DNA from: Cystobacter fuscus DSM 2262
GTDB lineage: Bacteria > Myxococcota > Myxococcia > Myxococcales > Myxococcaceae
Reading direction: 5' to 3'
NCBI RefSeq assembly: GCF_000335475.2
Contig: NZ_ANAH02000066.1
Span: 620,001-684,000, forward strand
Length of the DNA: 64,000 bases
A model generated the notes under the pieces. The model did not search any database and had not been told where the DNA came from. It was given only the letters and a program-made list of their open reading frames with translations. Positions 38,974 through 48,871 of this stretch are shown here, piece after piece. Numbering within the stretch: the stretch's first letter is position 1; each line of letters begins with the position of its first letter. Both the position numbers and the translations under genes were made by a program.

Positions 38974-40215
38974 TCACCAGCTCACGGGCAGCACGTCGAA
39001 GCCGCGGAAGTTGAGGCTGTGGCACTTGAGGCGCGTGGGTCGCGTCTCGTCCAGGCGCAGCCCGGGCAGGTGCTCGAGCAGCAGGGTGATGCCGGTCTCC
39101 AGCTCGCGGCGCGCCAGGCCCGCGCCCATGCAGTGGTGCGTGCCGAAGCCGAAGGACAGGTGCCGGTGCTGGGTGTGATCCCGGGTGATGTCGAAGCGAT
39201 CCGGCTCGGGGAAGGCCCGGGGGTCGCGGTTGGCGGCGGCCATGCCCAGGAACACCACGTCGCCCGCGTGGATGCGCCGGCCGCGCAGCTCCACGTCCGC
39301 CACGGCCACACGGAAGACGAAGGGCACCGCCGGGTGGAAGCGCACGCTCTCCTCCACCGCGGCGCGCACCCGCTCCGGCGCCTCGCGCAGCACCTGGAGC
39401 TGCTCGGGGTGGGTGAGCAGATCATGCACGCAGTTGCTCAGCTGGTCCGTCGTGGTGGTGTGGCCGGCGAACATCAGCAGGATGGCGTTGGCCACCAGCT
39501 CGCCCGCGGTCATGTGGCCCAGCTCCTCCGCCTGCACCATCATGCCGAGCGCGTCCGGGGTGGGGTGGGCACGGCGCTGCTCGATGAGGGGCAGGAAGTA
39601 CGCCTTCATCTCCATCATGGCCTGGTTGGCCCGGCGCGCCGCGCCCAGCATGTTGGCCCCCGCCGCGGGCGCGGCGAACTCCGCCAGCGTGTCCGACCAG
39701 CGCCGGAAGCGTTCACGATCCTCCGCGGGCACCCCCAGTAGCTGCGCGAGCACGCGCGTGGGCAGCGGGTAGGAGATCTCCTGGGCGAGGTTCATCCAGC
39801 GCCGCTCGCGCACGCCCGCCAACAGCTCCGCCATGGTGTGGTGGATGCAGGCGCGCATCTCCTCCAGCTTCATGGGCGTGAAGCCCGCGCCCGCCTGCCG
39901 GCGCACCCGCGTGTGCTCCGGGCCCACGCGCATGACCATCTGGGCGCGCGTGGTCTCCATGAACTCGCGGATGGTGTCCGGCTCCAGGCCCTGGATTTGA
40001 TACTCGAAGAACTTCCAGCGCTCGGCGCTCAGGCGCGGATCCCGGAAGCAGGCCAGCACATCCTCGTGGCGGGTGACGAACCAGGCCTGGAGCGGCTCGG
40101 ACCAGTGCACCGGCTCGTGCTCGCGCAGCTCGTGGTAGAGCGGAATGGGATTGTTCAGGTTCTGCGGACTGACCGGGTTGCGGTCCATCCCCACCACGGC
40201 GACAGTGCTCTGCAT
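38974..40215 (-). CDS. Cytochrome P450 (first of three)
   Basis: 413 residues, soluble bacterial P450. I-helix oxygen-activation motif AGHTTTTDQ, ExxR in EESVRFHP, heme loop FGFGTHHCMGAG with the thiolate Cys at about residue 361. No ferredoxin or reductase gene is nearby, so it must use a partner encoded elsewhere. Monocistronic by position: it ends 6 bases from the convergent response regulator and starts after a 281-base gap. Substrate unknown. Confidence 0.93.
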   Translation of the reverse strand: MQSTVAVVGMDRNPVSPQNLNNPIPLYHELREHEPVHWSEPLQAWFVTRHEDVLACFRDPRLSAERWKFFEYQIQGLEPDTIREFMETTRAQMVMRVGPEHTRVRRQAGAGFTPMKLEEMRACIHHTMAELLAGVRERRWMNLAQEISYPLPTRVLAQLLGVPAEDRERFRRWSDTLAEFAAPAAGANMLGAARRANQAMMEMKAYFLPLIEQRRAHPTPDALGMMVQAEELGHMTAGELVANAILLMFAGHTTTTDQLSNCVHDLLTHPEQLQVLREAPERVRAAVEESVRFHPAVPFVFRVAVADVELRGRRIHAGDVVFLGMAAANRDPRAFPEPDRFDITRDHTQHRHLSFGFGTHHCMGAGLARRELETGITLLLEHLPGLRLDETRPTRLKCHSLNFRGFDVLPVSW

Positions 40216-40496
40216 GGGCGACTCCCTCGAGGCGCGCAGCCCGGTGGAGCCGTGTGCCCGCTGAGCACGGTCACGGCCGCGGACTGCGCGTGCCGGGAGC
40301 TGTCAGCAGAGGCTGTGCCAGCGTCTGTCCGAGCGCGGGGGCGCGCAGACGGACTGGAAAGATGCGAGCCGGCTCGCGCTGGCCCGCCGCGCACTTGAAC
40401 CCGGGGGCAGGGCGGCCTTCAACCCGGCAACAGTTCTGCTGGAGTAGGAAGCACCCCGAGGGTCGGACCACACCCGCCCGCCCGGCGCGCGAGGGG

Positions 40497-41144
40497 CTAG
40501 CAGGTGGTGTCGCGCACCAGACGCAGGTGGGACTTCTTGCCGCGCGGGGACGAGGTGGCGGAGCGTGCGCGTGCCGAGCGGCCCGGCGACGGGGGCGGGG
40601 CGTACTCCGGGGTGCTCCGCTCCGGCACGAACGGGTCCGCCGGTCCGCGCAGTCCCGAGCGCAGGAAGACCAGGAAGAGCACCGGCAGCAGCAGGGACAC
40701 GAGCACCAGGGGCAGGAAGGAGCTGGTGAAGAGCTGATCGAGCGCGGGCGCGGGATCCGGCATGACGAGCAGGGCGGTGAGCAGCAGCCACCACAGGCCG
40801 CACCCCAGCAGGCCCAGGCCGCCCACCCACAGCTTCACCCGCGACCAGAACGTGCGCTGATCGGGAAAAGCGAGCAGCGTGCCCGCGTCCGGCTCGCGCC
40901 GCAGGGGCCTGGCCTCCTGGGAGCGTGCCAGCCGCCAGGTGCCTTCCGCCGCCCACGCGCTCCGGCCCGAGGGGGCCGCGTCGCGGTGGCGCCAGCGCAT
41001 CACCAGCGCCGACGACAGCAGCACGTAGGCCCCGAACACCGCGGGTCCCATCCCGAACGCGTCCCCGGCGCCATGCAGCAGCGCCGCGCAGCCGAGGCCC
41101 GACAACAAACGCCCGAGGACAGGAGAGGAGGGAAACACCAGCAT
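40497..41144 (-). CDS. Unknown membrane protein
   Basis: 215 residues. Four hydrophobic segments: residues about 10-25 and 30-45 (VFGAYVLLSSALVM), then 108-130 (VGGLGLLGCGLWWLLLTALL) and 140-160 (LPLVLVSLLLPVLFLVF). The C-terminal 50 residues are basic, Pro/Ser-rich and soluble. No family recognised. The 136-base gap upstream contains a 6-bp hairpin (41242-41259). Confidence 0.65.
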   Translation of the reverse strand: MLVFPSSPVLGRLLSGLGCAALLHGAGDAFGMGPAVFGAYVLLSSALVMRWRHRDAAPSGRSAWAAEGTWRLARSQEARPLRREPDAGTLLAFPDQRTFWSRVKLWVGGLGLLGCGLWWLLLTALLVMPDPAPALDQLFTSSFLPLVLVSLLLPVLFLVFLRSGLRGPADPFVPERSTPEYAPPPSPGRSARARSATSSPRGKKSHLRLVRDTTC

Positions 41145-41280
41145 TCCCCAACGGTAGCAGAGATGCCGACCTTCTCCAGTTCACCGCCCCGTGGGGTGAG
41201 AGGATGGTGGGCGTTCGCGTGGAGCTTTCCGCTGGGAGTGAAGCGGGTTCGACCCCGCTCCTCTTCCCTCCGTGTGCCGC

Positions 41281-42534
41281 TCAGGGGAGGGGGCTCACGA
41301 TGGGGTCGGGCATCACCCAGAGCGCGGCGGGATCGGTATAGGCCTGGTCGAAGGCGTAGAGGATGCCCGACCAGCGATCCCAGAAGACGGACCAGCTGTA
41401 CTCGGTGGGCGGCGAGGTGAGCAGGTTGCCGTCGCGATCCGGCTGGCTGTAGGCGTAGTCGGCATAGGTCCACTCCTGGGTGCCGAAGTCCGTCTTGAGC
41501 AGGGGCGTGAGGGCCTGCAGCAGGGCGGGGCGGGACACCTCTCCCAGCAGGACTTGCGCCGGGGCGAAGACGGGCTGCGCCATGTCGTGCTGCTCGCGCC
41601 AGGCCACGTAGTTGTTGCCCACGGCGATGAGCGCGTCGCGCCAGGCGGGCGTGGACGCGTGGCGGGCCTCCTCGTAGAGCGCGAAGGCCGCCACGAGCAG
41701 GCTCTTCCAGCTCATCGCCGGCAGCACTTCCTCCAGCCGGTAGGGCCGGGGCGTGTCGTTCGCGTGGGCGACGGCGTACGTGTAGGCGAGCCGCGCCTCG
41801 GACTCCACGGCCCCCGCGAGCTGGAACTCCGCCAGCACGCGCTCCGACGTCACCTCGCCCGTGAGGCCCCGGCGCCAGTCCAGGAACAGCCGCGCCGAGC
41901 CGCCAATGTCCGTGAAGATGGCCAGGTTGCCCTCGTGGAGCACCCGCTCGAGGGTGTTGGCGAGGGCCTCCGCCTTGTCGAGCGGATGGACACCCGGGGC
42001 GCTCCAGTAGAGCGCGGCGAGGCGCGAGGAGGTGGCGAGTAGCGTGCGGGGATCCGCCAGCGCCGCGCCGTTGAGGGACGTGGTGAGCGAGGCGACGGAC
42101 GTGGCCGCGTCGATGCTCAGCCCCTGGAGGACGAGCTCCAGGGAGAGCTGCTCCAGGGTGGCCAGCACGGTGCCCGTGACGCCCGCGCGGGTGAGCGACT
42201 GCAGGACGGAGAACGCGGGCTCGCCCCGGGCGGTGGTGATGATCTTCCGCGCGAGCGCGGCGGAGAGCATGCCCTGGCCTCCCGTGCGCGAGGCATGGGG
42301 CGCGAAGGCGAACCAGTGGGGCCGCACGAGGCTGCTGCCGCCGGGCTGGAGCGTGGGATCCAACAGCCCGCCCAGCTCATAGGCGATCTCGATGTAGCCC
42401 AGGGTGATGCGGCGGTTGTCGTCGAGCGGGGTGGGCGCGGCGTCGGCGTGGGCGCGCGGCGGCAGGACCAGGGAGGCCAGCACCAGGGCGGCGGGGGCCC
42501 AGGTGGACACGGTACGGCGAAGTGGGGGGTTCAT
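41281..42534 (-). CDS. Unknown secreted protein
   Basis: 417 residues with a clear Sec signal peptide (STWAPAALVLASLVLPPRAHA, cleavage before Asp-Ala). The mature part is mostly helical, without cysteines, and includes LDDNRRITLGYIEIAYELGG, a repeated-looking helical middle and an aromatic C-terminus (WDRWSGILYAFDQAY). GGAG lies 8 bases before the ATG. I do not recognise the family. Divergent from the trehalase gene. Confidence 0.65.
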   Translation of the reverse strand: MNPPLRRTVSTWAPAALVLASLVLPPRAHADAAPTPLDDNRRITLGYIEIAYELGGLLDPTLQPGGSSLVRPHWFAFAPHASRTGGQGMLSAALARKIITTARGEPAFSVLQSLTRAGVTGTVLATLEQLSLELVLQGLSIDAATSVASLTTSLNGAALADPRTLLATSSRLAALYWSAPGVHPLDKAEALANTLERVLHEGNLAIFTDIGGSARLFLDWRRGLTGEVTSERVLAEFQLAGAVESEARLAYTYAVAHANDTPRPYRLEEVLPAMSWKSLLVAAFALYEEARHASTPAWRDALIAVGNNYVAWREQHDMAQPVFAPAQVLLGEVSRPALLQALTPLLKTDFGTQEWTYADYAYSQPDRDGNLLTSPPTEYSWSVFWDRWSGILYAFDQAYTDPAALWVMPDPIVSPLP

Positions 42535-42785
42535 GGGGATGCGCTCCAGGTGGGCGGGCGGGGTGGGGTGGCGCGCAAGATACGCATCGCCTCCCACCCG
42601 CCAAGCCGTCCCCTTCTCGGATCGTGAAAAAACTTGGAGAATCAAATATCAATTTGGAGTGCAAACATTCTTGGGAGGAATTGCGGCGCGCGCGCGTCCT
42701 CCGGCGGTGGATGGTCTGTCTGGTATTGGGGGACGTCGAGGAGTCGTGTACCTTGTCACGGCGTATTTCCTGCCGAAGGTCGAAC
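42535..42785. promoter_or_regulatory. Divergent promoter region with 20-bp-spaced direct repeats
   Basis: The middle of this gap is unusually AT-rich (42625-42670). It holds two direct copies of AAYTTGGAG, at 42631-42639 and 42651-42659, exactly 20 bases (two helical turns) apart, as expected for two dimers of one regulator on the same DNA face. The repeats lie about 130 bases before the trehalase start and 100 bases before the secreted-protein start. Confidence 0.4.
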
Positions 42786-44732
42786 GTGCCCCTCCCGACG
42801 CCGTCCCTCCCTGCTCCTTCCGCGCCGCTTCTCCAGACACCTCACACGCCGCCTGGCGCCGCCGTGCGCGCGCCGGAGCCGTCCCCCGCGCCCGTGGCCC
42901 CGGCGCCCCTGCCCGTCGCCACGGCCACGGCGCGTCTGGCTTTCGAGCTGTTGATGACCCTGGATCTCGACCGCGATGGGCGGCTCACGCAGCGCGACGC
43001 CGGACTGGCGCGCGAGGCGGGGCTGCGCTTCGCGGTGGACCTGGAGCTGGGCCCGGGCGTGCGGCTGGAGCTGGCCGGCGCGGAGCGGCTGGCGCACGCC
43101 GCGGACGTGCTCGCCGAGGTGGTGTTCGAGGGCCGGGGGGATGAGCCCGGACTGCCCCTGGAGCGCCTGCTGGAGTCGCGCACCACGGCGATGCGCAAGT
43201 TGCTGGACCGGGGCTGGGAGGGGCTCGTGCGCCGCTCGGACCGGGCGGTGGACTTGAAGAAGGCCCTCGCGGTGATGCCCGTGAAGGATCCCCAGGGCCG
43301 CGCGCGCGTGTACGTGCCCGCGCGCGACCGCCAGGCGCTCAAGAAGCTGCGCGCCGAGGCCCGCCGCGTGGGCGGCCTGGAGACGGTGCCGCTGCACAAG
43401 CCCCGCGGCGCCGAGGACTGGCGCACCCTCATGCGCGAGCCGGGCATGCTCTACCTGCCCAATCCCTACATCGTCCCGGGCGGCCGCTTCGTGCAGATGT
43501 TCGGCTGGGACAGCTACTTCAATGCCCGGGGCGCCCTGTCCTCCGGCCACCTCGAGCTCGCCCGGGGCATGCTCGAGAACCAGCTCTACGAGATCGAGCA
43601 CTACGGGAAGATTCCCAACTCCAACCTCAGCTACCACCTGTCGCGCACCCAGCCGCCGCTCATGCCCCGGCTGGCGCTGGAGGTGAACGCGGTGCGCGCG
43701 GACCGGCGGCTGCTCAAGCGCGTGGCCCGCCTGGCCGAGCAGGAGTGGGAGGAGGTCTTCCGCACCGGTGCCCGCGCCACGCCTGGCGGCCTGTCGCGCT
43801 ACCAGGACGACGCCGAGGGGCCCGACGCCGAGGACCTGTCCGCCTTCTACGACGGCGCGCGGCCGGATGACGCCGAGTTCCACCGCCATGACCGGGCCAT
43901 CCGCGAGAGCGGCTGGGACATGTGCCACCGCTTCGCCACCGCCACCCACCACCACGAGCCGGTGTGCCTCAACTCGCTCCTGTTCCAGTACGAGATGGAC
44001 CTGGCGGCGGTGTGGCGGCTTGTCGAGGGCGAGGACAGCACGCGCGCGGCCCGCTTCACCAAGGCGGCCCGGGCCCGGGCGCGCACCATGCGCGCGCGTT
44101 TCTGGGACGCCGAGCGGGGCCTCTTCTTCGACCATGACTTCGTGGCCGGACGGCGCTCCACCTACGAGAGCCTCGCCACCTTCTATCCGCTGTGGACGGG
44201 CTGGGCCTCGCGCGAGGAGGCCGCCAGCGTGGCCGCCGCGCTCCCGCGCTTCCTGCACGACGGTGGATTGACCTCGAGCACCCGCGCCTCGCGCGAGGCC
44301 GCCGGGGGCGAGGACTTGCAGTGGGACTGGCCCTTTGGCTGGGCGCCCCACCAGGTCATCGCCGTGGAGGGCCTGCGCCGCTACGGCTTCCACGCCGAGG
44401 CCGACGCGGTGGCCTACCGCTGGCTGTCCATGGTGTTGGACATCGCCGGGGGCCACAACGGCCTCGTCAAGGAGAAGTACGACGTGGTGCGCTGCTCGGC
44501 CGAGGTCCCCGTCGAGTACGGCAACCAGGGCGCGGACCGCGGCGCGCTGCTCGCGCCCCGGAGCGAGCGCACCCTGGGCTTCGCCTGGACGAATGCCTCG
44601 GTGCTCCTGCTGCTCGGCGGCCTGTCTCCCGGGCTGCGCGAGGCGCTCGACGCCGGCATCCCCGCCGATCGGGTGCTCGGCCCTCGGGAGCTGGTGGGCT
44701 CCGGAGGCCCCCGCAGCAAGCGCGTCGCCTGA
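42786..44732 (+). CDS. treA: GH37 trehalase
   Basis: About 648 residues from GTG 42786 (GAAGG 6 bases upstream; an in-frame ATG further up is possible). It hydrolyses trehalose to two glucoses. Both GH37 signatures are present: PGGRFVQMFGWDSYF (about 240) and QWDWPFGWAP (about 515), the latter in place of the usual QWDxPNGW. The first 50 residues are Pro/Ala-rich with no signal peptide, followed by an EF-hand-like loop DLDRDGRLTQRD. Likely cytoplasmic and the counterpart of the TreS-GlgE route at the left of the window. Confidence 0.9.
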   Translation: MPLPTPSLPAPSAPLLQTPHTPPGAAVRAPEPSPAPVAPAPLPVATATARLAFELLMTLDLDRDGRLTQRDAGLAREAGLRFAVDLELGPGVRLELAGAERLAHAADVLAEVVFEGRGDEPGLPLERLLESRTTAMRKLLDRGWEGLVRRSDRAVDLKKALAVMPVKDPQGRARVYVPARDRQALKKLRAEARRVGGLETVPLHKPRGAEDWRTLMREPGMLYLPNPYIVPGGRFVQMFGWDSYFNARGALSSGHLELARGMLENQLYEIEHYGKIPNSNLSYHLSRTQPPLMPRLALEVNAVRADRRLLKRVARLAEQEWEEVFRTGARATPGGLSRYQDDAEGPDAEDLSAFYDGARPDDAEFHRHDRAIRESGWDMCHRFATATHHHEPVCLNSLLFQYEMDLAAVWRLVEGEDSTRAARFTKAARARARTMRARFWDAERGLFFDHDFVAGRRSTYESLATFYPLWTGWASREEAASVAAALPRFLHDGGLTSSTRASREAAGGEDLQWDWPFGWAPHQVIAVEGLRRYGFHAEADAVAYRWLSMVLDIAGGHNGLVKEKYDVVRCSAEVPVEYGNQGADRGALLAPRSERTLGFAWTNASVLLLLGGLSPGLREALDAGIPADRVLGPRELVGSGGPRSKRVA

Positions 44733-44811
44733 GCCCCACCCACGTTGGGGAAAATCAGCGGTCGGATTGAACCCTGGTGGGTAGAGGTTGACCCATCCGT
44801 TGTTCTAGAGG

Positions 44812-46587
44812 ATGGTCGAGCCCGCGAACGGACACGAGCGGGTGATCGGACGGATGGAACGGCCCGGGAATCCCGGCACTTCGAGTGAAGAAGAGCCGGT
44901 GGAGACACAGCGGGAGGGGGCGCCCACGGCGGAGCAATCGCTGCGGGCGAGCAACCTGCTGTTGCACGCGCTCACCGAGGTGCAGACGGAGTTCATCCAG
45001 GGCCACGACACGCACCAGCTCTTCGACAAGCTGTTGACGGTGCTGCTCAAGCTCACACACAGCGAGTACGGCTTCATCGGCGAGGTGCTGTTCACGCCCG
45101 AGGGCACGCCCTTCCTGCGCACGCGCGCCGTCACCCACGTGGAGTGGACGGACACGCTGCGCGAGTTCTACCGCCGCGAGCTGTCCACGGGGCTGGAGTT
45201 CCCCCACCTGCAGAAGCTCTTCGGCGCCGTCATGGTGAGTGGCCGGCCGGTGCTGGACAACGCGCCGTGCCGGGAGGAGTTCGGCACGCGGCTCGAGGGC
45301 CATCCGCCGCTGAGCAGCTTTTTGGGGCTGCCCTTCCACTCGCCCACGGAGATGGTGGGCATGGTGGGGCTGGCCAACCGGCCGGGGGGCTTCGACACCG
45401 GGGTCATCAACTTCCTGCGGCCCGTGCTGGCCACGTGCTGCGCCATCCTCCAGGGCCTGCGCAACGAGCAGCGGCGCCGGCGGGCCGAGGACGCGCAACG
45501 GCGCTCGGCGGAGAGCTTCCGCCTGCTCATCGAGCGCTCGCCGGACGCCATCTTCATCCACCGCCGCGGCACGCTGCTGTTCGCCAACTCGGCGGCGGTG
45601 CGGCTGTTGGGGTACATGAGCGGCGAGCAGTTGCGGGGCCGCGAGCTCGAGACGTTCGTGCTGTCCGGCGGCGAGGCGATGCTGCGCGAGTCCCCCGGGA
45701 GCAGTGGGCTGCTCGAGGTGCACTTCCGCCACCGCCAGGGCCACGAGGTGGTGGGCGAGGTGGTGACGTTGTCGCTCGTGTTCGACGGGCGGCCCGCGGA
45801 GGTGTGCATCGCGCGGGACATGACGGAGCGCCGCCAGGTGCAGCAGAAGCTGCGCGCCACCGAGCGCATGGTGTCGCTGGGCACGCTGGCGGCGGGCGTG
45901 GCGCATGAAATCAACAATCCCTTGTCCTATCTGCTGAGCAACCTGCACTTCGTGGAGGACGAGCTGTCGGCCATGGCCGAGGCGGGCGAGCCGCTGGGGA
46001 GCGCGCGGGGAGGGGAGTTGCGCGAGGCGCTCAAGGAGGCGCTGTCGGGCAGCCATCGGGTGCGCGACATCGTGAGGGACTTGAAGACGTTCTCGCGCGA
46101 CACCGAGGATCAACGCGGCTGGGTGGACGTGCGGGGCGTGCTCGACTCGTGCGTGAACATCGCCTGGAGCGAGATCCGCCACCGGGCGCGGCTGGAGAAG
46201 GACTACGGCGAGGTGCCACCGGTGGAGGCCAACGAGTCCCGGCTGGCGCAGATCTTCCTCAACCTGCTCGTCAACGCGGCGCAGGCGATTCCGCACGGGG
46301 ATCTGCGGGCGAATGAGATCCGCATCTCCACGTACCACGAGGGCGAGGAGGTGGTGGTGTCGGTGAAGGACACGGGGGCGGGCATCTCCGAGGAGAACCT
46401 CCGCCGGCTGTTCGAGCCGTTCTTCACGACCAAGCCGGTGGGCGTGGGCACGGGGCTGGGATTGTCCATCTGCCATGGCATCGTCACGGGCATGGGCGGA
46501 CGCATCACCGTGGACAGCACGCTGGGTCAGGGCACCACGTTCCGGGTGTTCCTGCCCATCAAGCGCCCCGCGGGCGTGTCCGCGTAG
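44812..46587 (+). CDS. GAF-PAS sensor histidine kinase
   Basis: 591 residues, no membrane segment. GAF domain about 60-225 (EYGFIGEVLFTPEG, SFLGLPFHSPTEMVGMVGLA), PAS about 238-345 (IERSPDAIFIHRRG), then HisKA with the H-box LAAGVAHEINNPLSY (His about 365) and HATPase_c with LNLLVNAAQAI and DTGAGISEENLRRLFEPFF, GVGTGLGLSICHGIV. A complete NtrB-like kinase without a linked response regulator. It lies 79 bases after trehalase on the same strand. Confidence 0.93.
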   Translation: MVEPANGHERVIGRMERPGNPGTSSEEEPVETQREGAPTAEQSLRASNLLLHALTEVQTEFIQGHDTHQLFDKLLTVLLKLTHSEYGFIGEVLFTPEGTPFLRTRAVTHVEWTDTLREFYRRELSTGLEFPHLQKLFGAVMVSGRPVLDNAPCREEFGTRLEGHPPLSSFLGLPFHSPTEMVGMVGLANRPGGFDTGVINFLRPVLATCCAILQGLRNEQRRRRAEDAQRRSAESFRLLIERSPDAIFIHRRGTLLFANSAAVRLLGYMSGEQLRGRELETFVLSGGEAMLRESPGSSGLLEVHFRHRQGHEVVGEVVTLSLVFDGRPAEVCIARDMTERRQVQQKLRATERMVSLGTLAAGVAHEINNPLSYLLSNLHFVEDELSAMAEAGEPLGSARGGELREALKEALSGSHRVRDIVRDLKTFSRDTEDQRGWVDVRGVLDSCVNIAWSEIRHRARLEKDYGEVPPVEANESRLAQIFLNLLVNAAQAIPHGDLRANEIRISTYHEGEEVVVSVKDTGAGISEENLRRLFEPFFTTKPVGVGTGLGLSICHGIVTGMGGRITVDSTLGQGTTFRVFLPIKRPAGVSA

Positions 46588-47062
46588 CGGGACGGGTCTT
46601 CTTCATTGTCGGCCGCGAAACTTGATCGCGGGTGGTGCTCTCGCTACTCCAGAGCACCTGTATGGATTCAGGTCTCATCAAGCGCACCCTGCGCCTTCTC
46701 CACGATGTGGAGCGGCATGCCATCACTTCGGAGCAACACGAGGCGCTCGAGAACTCAAGGATCGCGCTTTATTTCATCCTGGAGCGGAACGAGGCAGGGG
46801 AGTTCGAGGAGTACCTCAAGAACTTCAATACGGGCCCTTTGACTCCGGTTCTCTCCTTCCCGACGAAGGAAGAGGCCGACGCCTGGCTTGAAGCCCACCC
46901 CGCACCACCTCACGGAGCGTACATTGGAGTAGGGAAGTTGCTCTATCACCTCGCATACGTGCGCGAACTCAAGCACCGGAAGTTGCTCCCTCTCCCTACT
47001 CAGGAGGAGTGGGCACGGATGGCGGAGGAGCCCGAGGAAGAAGAGGCAGAGGAGGACTCCAA

Positions 47063-47070
47063 TCATCCCC
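47063..47070. repeat. Target-site duplication, left copy
   Basis: TCATCCCC, identical to 49662-49669. Eight bases is the duplication length known for IS66-family elements. Confidence 0.93.
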
Positions 47071-47093
47071 GTAAGCCTCCGGTCCAGCCCAGG
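47071..47093 (+). repeat. IS66 left terminal inverted repeat
   Basis: 23 bases starting GTAAGCCTCC and ending AGCCCAGG; exact inverse of 49639-49661. Confidence 0.95.
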
Positions 47094-47152
47094 GTGTCGG
47101 CCACCGAGGAGCGTGGCACGGTGGCCGCGTGATGGACGGCGCGTCGACAAGC

Positions 47153-48823
47153 CTATCGCTGCTGAGCCTGCTGCTGGGCCCACGAGTCGGGGAGGAGGTC
47201 CGCGAGGCGGGAGGCGGGGAAGCGGGTGTCGCCGAGCTTGGGCAGCACGTCGCGGAAGTAGGCCCACGGGTCCATGCCCAGCCGGTGGCAGCTGAGCACG
47301 AGGGAGTAGACGCTGGCGGCCCGGTGGCCGGCCGCGTCGCTGCCCAGGAAGAGCCAGTTCTTGCGTCCGAGGACAATGAGCTTGATGAGGCGCTCCACCT
47401 CCCCGTTGTCCACCGGCAGGCGTCCGTCCTGGAGGAAGCGGCCCAGGGCGACGGAGCGGTGGCGCGCGTAGGCAATGGCCTTGCCCAGAGGCGTCTTGGC
47501 GGGCACGTGCGGGGCCCACTGCTCCAGCAAGCCGAAGAGCTCCTCGTAGACGGGCAGGCTGTGCGACAGGCGCAGGCCGAGGCGCGCCTCGGGGGAGAGC
47601 CCCGCCTCCTGGGCCTGCCGCTCCACGGCGTACACCTTCTGCACGAGCGTCAGCACCACGCCGCCGCGGGCCTCTCCAGCCACATAGGCGCGCTCGAAGC
47701 CGCGCCGGGCATGCATCCAACAGCCCACTTCTATCCGCGGGGAGGTGGGGCCGAAGAGGGCCTCGTAGCCCTTGTAGCCGTCCACCACCAGGTAGCCCCG
47801 GAAGTCGGCCAGCACCCCTTGGGGGCCCGTGCCACTCCAGTCGGGGGTGTACTCCACGAAGACGTTGCCGCCCTGGCCCACGTACGGCCAGAGGTGTCCG
47901 CGTTTAATGCCGCGGGCGTCGTCCCTGTCCAGCACGCGCACCCCGGTGTCGTCGGTGTGCAGCAAGCAGTCCGCCAGCGTGCGCTGCTTGAGCAGCGCCA
48001 CCACGGGCGGCAGCAAGTCACTGGCCCCCGCCACCCAGTCTCCCAGGGTGGAGGCGGGCAGCCTCACTCCGTGGCGTTTGTCGAAAATGGCCTGCTGGCG
48101 GTGCAGGGGCAGCCCGTCGCGGTACTTGCCCACCAGCAGTTGCGCCAGCAGCCCCGGGCCGGGCAGCGCTCCCGGCAATGGCGCCTCACCGGCGGGCGCG
48201 GCGACCACCCCCTCCTTGCAGCGCTGGCACGCCAGCTTCGGGCGTTTCTCCACCCGCACGTAGAAGCGCGCCGGCTCCAACTCCAGCCGTTGGCTCACCT
48301 CCTCACCCATGGGCGTCCTCTGCTCGCCGCAACCCGGGCAGAGGCACTCCTCGGCCGCTGGCGGCACCAGCACCTCTCTCCTCTCCAGGTGCGCGGGCAG
48401 GGCCTGGGCGCCGCGCGAGGGCGGGCGCTTGGGCGGCTTCTTCGGCGCGTCGGCCGGCGGGGCCGCTGGGGCGGCGGCTGCCTGTGCGCCGTCAGCGGTG
48501 GCGGGCACGGCCTCGGGCACGGCGGACTGCTGCTGGGTGAGCAATGACAGCAGGAGTTGGAGTGGGTTGGCGGGCGTCTTCTCACTGCGCCGCCCGTACA
48601 GCTGCCGCAGCGCCTCCTGGAGTCGTACCGTCGTGCAACTGTGCTCCTCGCGCAGCCGGTCCAACAGGCCCAACAACATCTCAATGGCCTGCTCGCCGCG
48701 GCCCTCCGTCAGCAGTTGCAGCATGTAGGCGCGCACCGCCTCCAAGTCCTTCCCCTCGAAGGCGGGCGGCTGGGCTTGTTGCTCCTGGCCCCTCTCTTCT
48801 TCGACGGTGACGGCAGAAGTCAT
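47153..48823 (-). CDS. tnpC: IS66 transposase TnpC
   Basis: 556 residues. N-terminal leucine-rich coiled-coil and a Pro/Ala-rich linker, a zinc-finger-like part (CLCPGCGEQ and LACQRCKEG), then the DDE catalytic core: Asp in LLHTDDTGVRV, Asp in LVVDGYKGYEA, Glu in PVDNGEVERLIK. The C-terminal IS66_C segment follows (FLGSDAAGHRAASVYSLV). All key residues are kept and the frame is undisturbed. Confidence 0.95.
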   Translation of the reverse strand: MTSAVTVEEERGQEQQAQPPAFEGKDLEAVRAYMLQLLTEGRGEQAIEMLLGLLDRLREEHSCTTVRLQEALRQLYGRRSEKTPANPLQLLLSLLTQQQSAVPEAVPATADGAQAAAAPAAPPADAPKKPPKRPPSRGAQALPAHLERREVLVPPAAEECLCPGCGEQRTPMGEEVSQRLELEPARFYVRVEKRPKLACQRCKEGVVAAPAGEAPLPGALPGPGLLAQLLVGKYRDGLPLHRQQAIFDKRHGVRLPASTLGDWVAGASDLLPPVVALLKQRTLADCLLHTDDTGVRVLDRDDARGIKRGHLWPYVGQGGNVFVEYTPDWSGTGPQGVLADFRGYLVVDGYKGYEALFGPTSPRIEVGCWMHARRGFERAYVAGEARGGVVLTLVQKVYAVERQAQEAGLSPEARLGLRLSHSLPVYEELFGLLEQWAPHVPAKTPLGKAIAYARHRSVALGRFLQDGRLPVDNGEVERLIKLIVLGRKNWLFLGSDAAGHRAASVYSLVLSCHRLGMDPWAYFRDVLPKLGDTRFPASRLADLLPDSWAQQQAQQR

Positions 48824-48871
48824 GCGCGCCTTGCCTATGCACGAAGTCAGGCCGGGCGCGCAAGCGCGGAC

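Larger units (their letters stand above)
46662..47132 (+). pseudogene. 5' part of a two-domain gene split by IS66
   Basis: The native part is 46662-47070 (136 residues plus one base); the rest of the frame (RKPPVQPR..., to the stop at 47132) is IS sequence. The first domain holds TSEQHEALENSRIALYFILE, GEFEEYLKNFN, SFPTKEEADAWLEAHP and LLPLPTQEEW, followed by an acidic linker (EEEEAEEDSN). It is homologous to the domain at 49.7-50.06 kb. Joining 47070 to 49670 gives an uninterrupted in-frame reading of 267 residues, so one gene was cut. The truncated product may still be made. Confidence 0.8.

Noticed and set aside
41242..41259. GGTTCGACC within a stem, resembling a tRNA T-arm
   Set aside because: The stem pairs AGCGGG with CCCGCT around a six-base loop, so the T-loop geometry is wrong, and no acceptor, D or anticodon arms fit around it. 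At most a weak hairpin.
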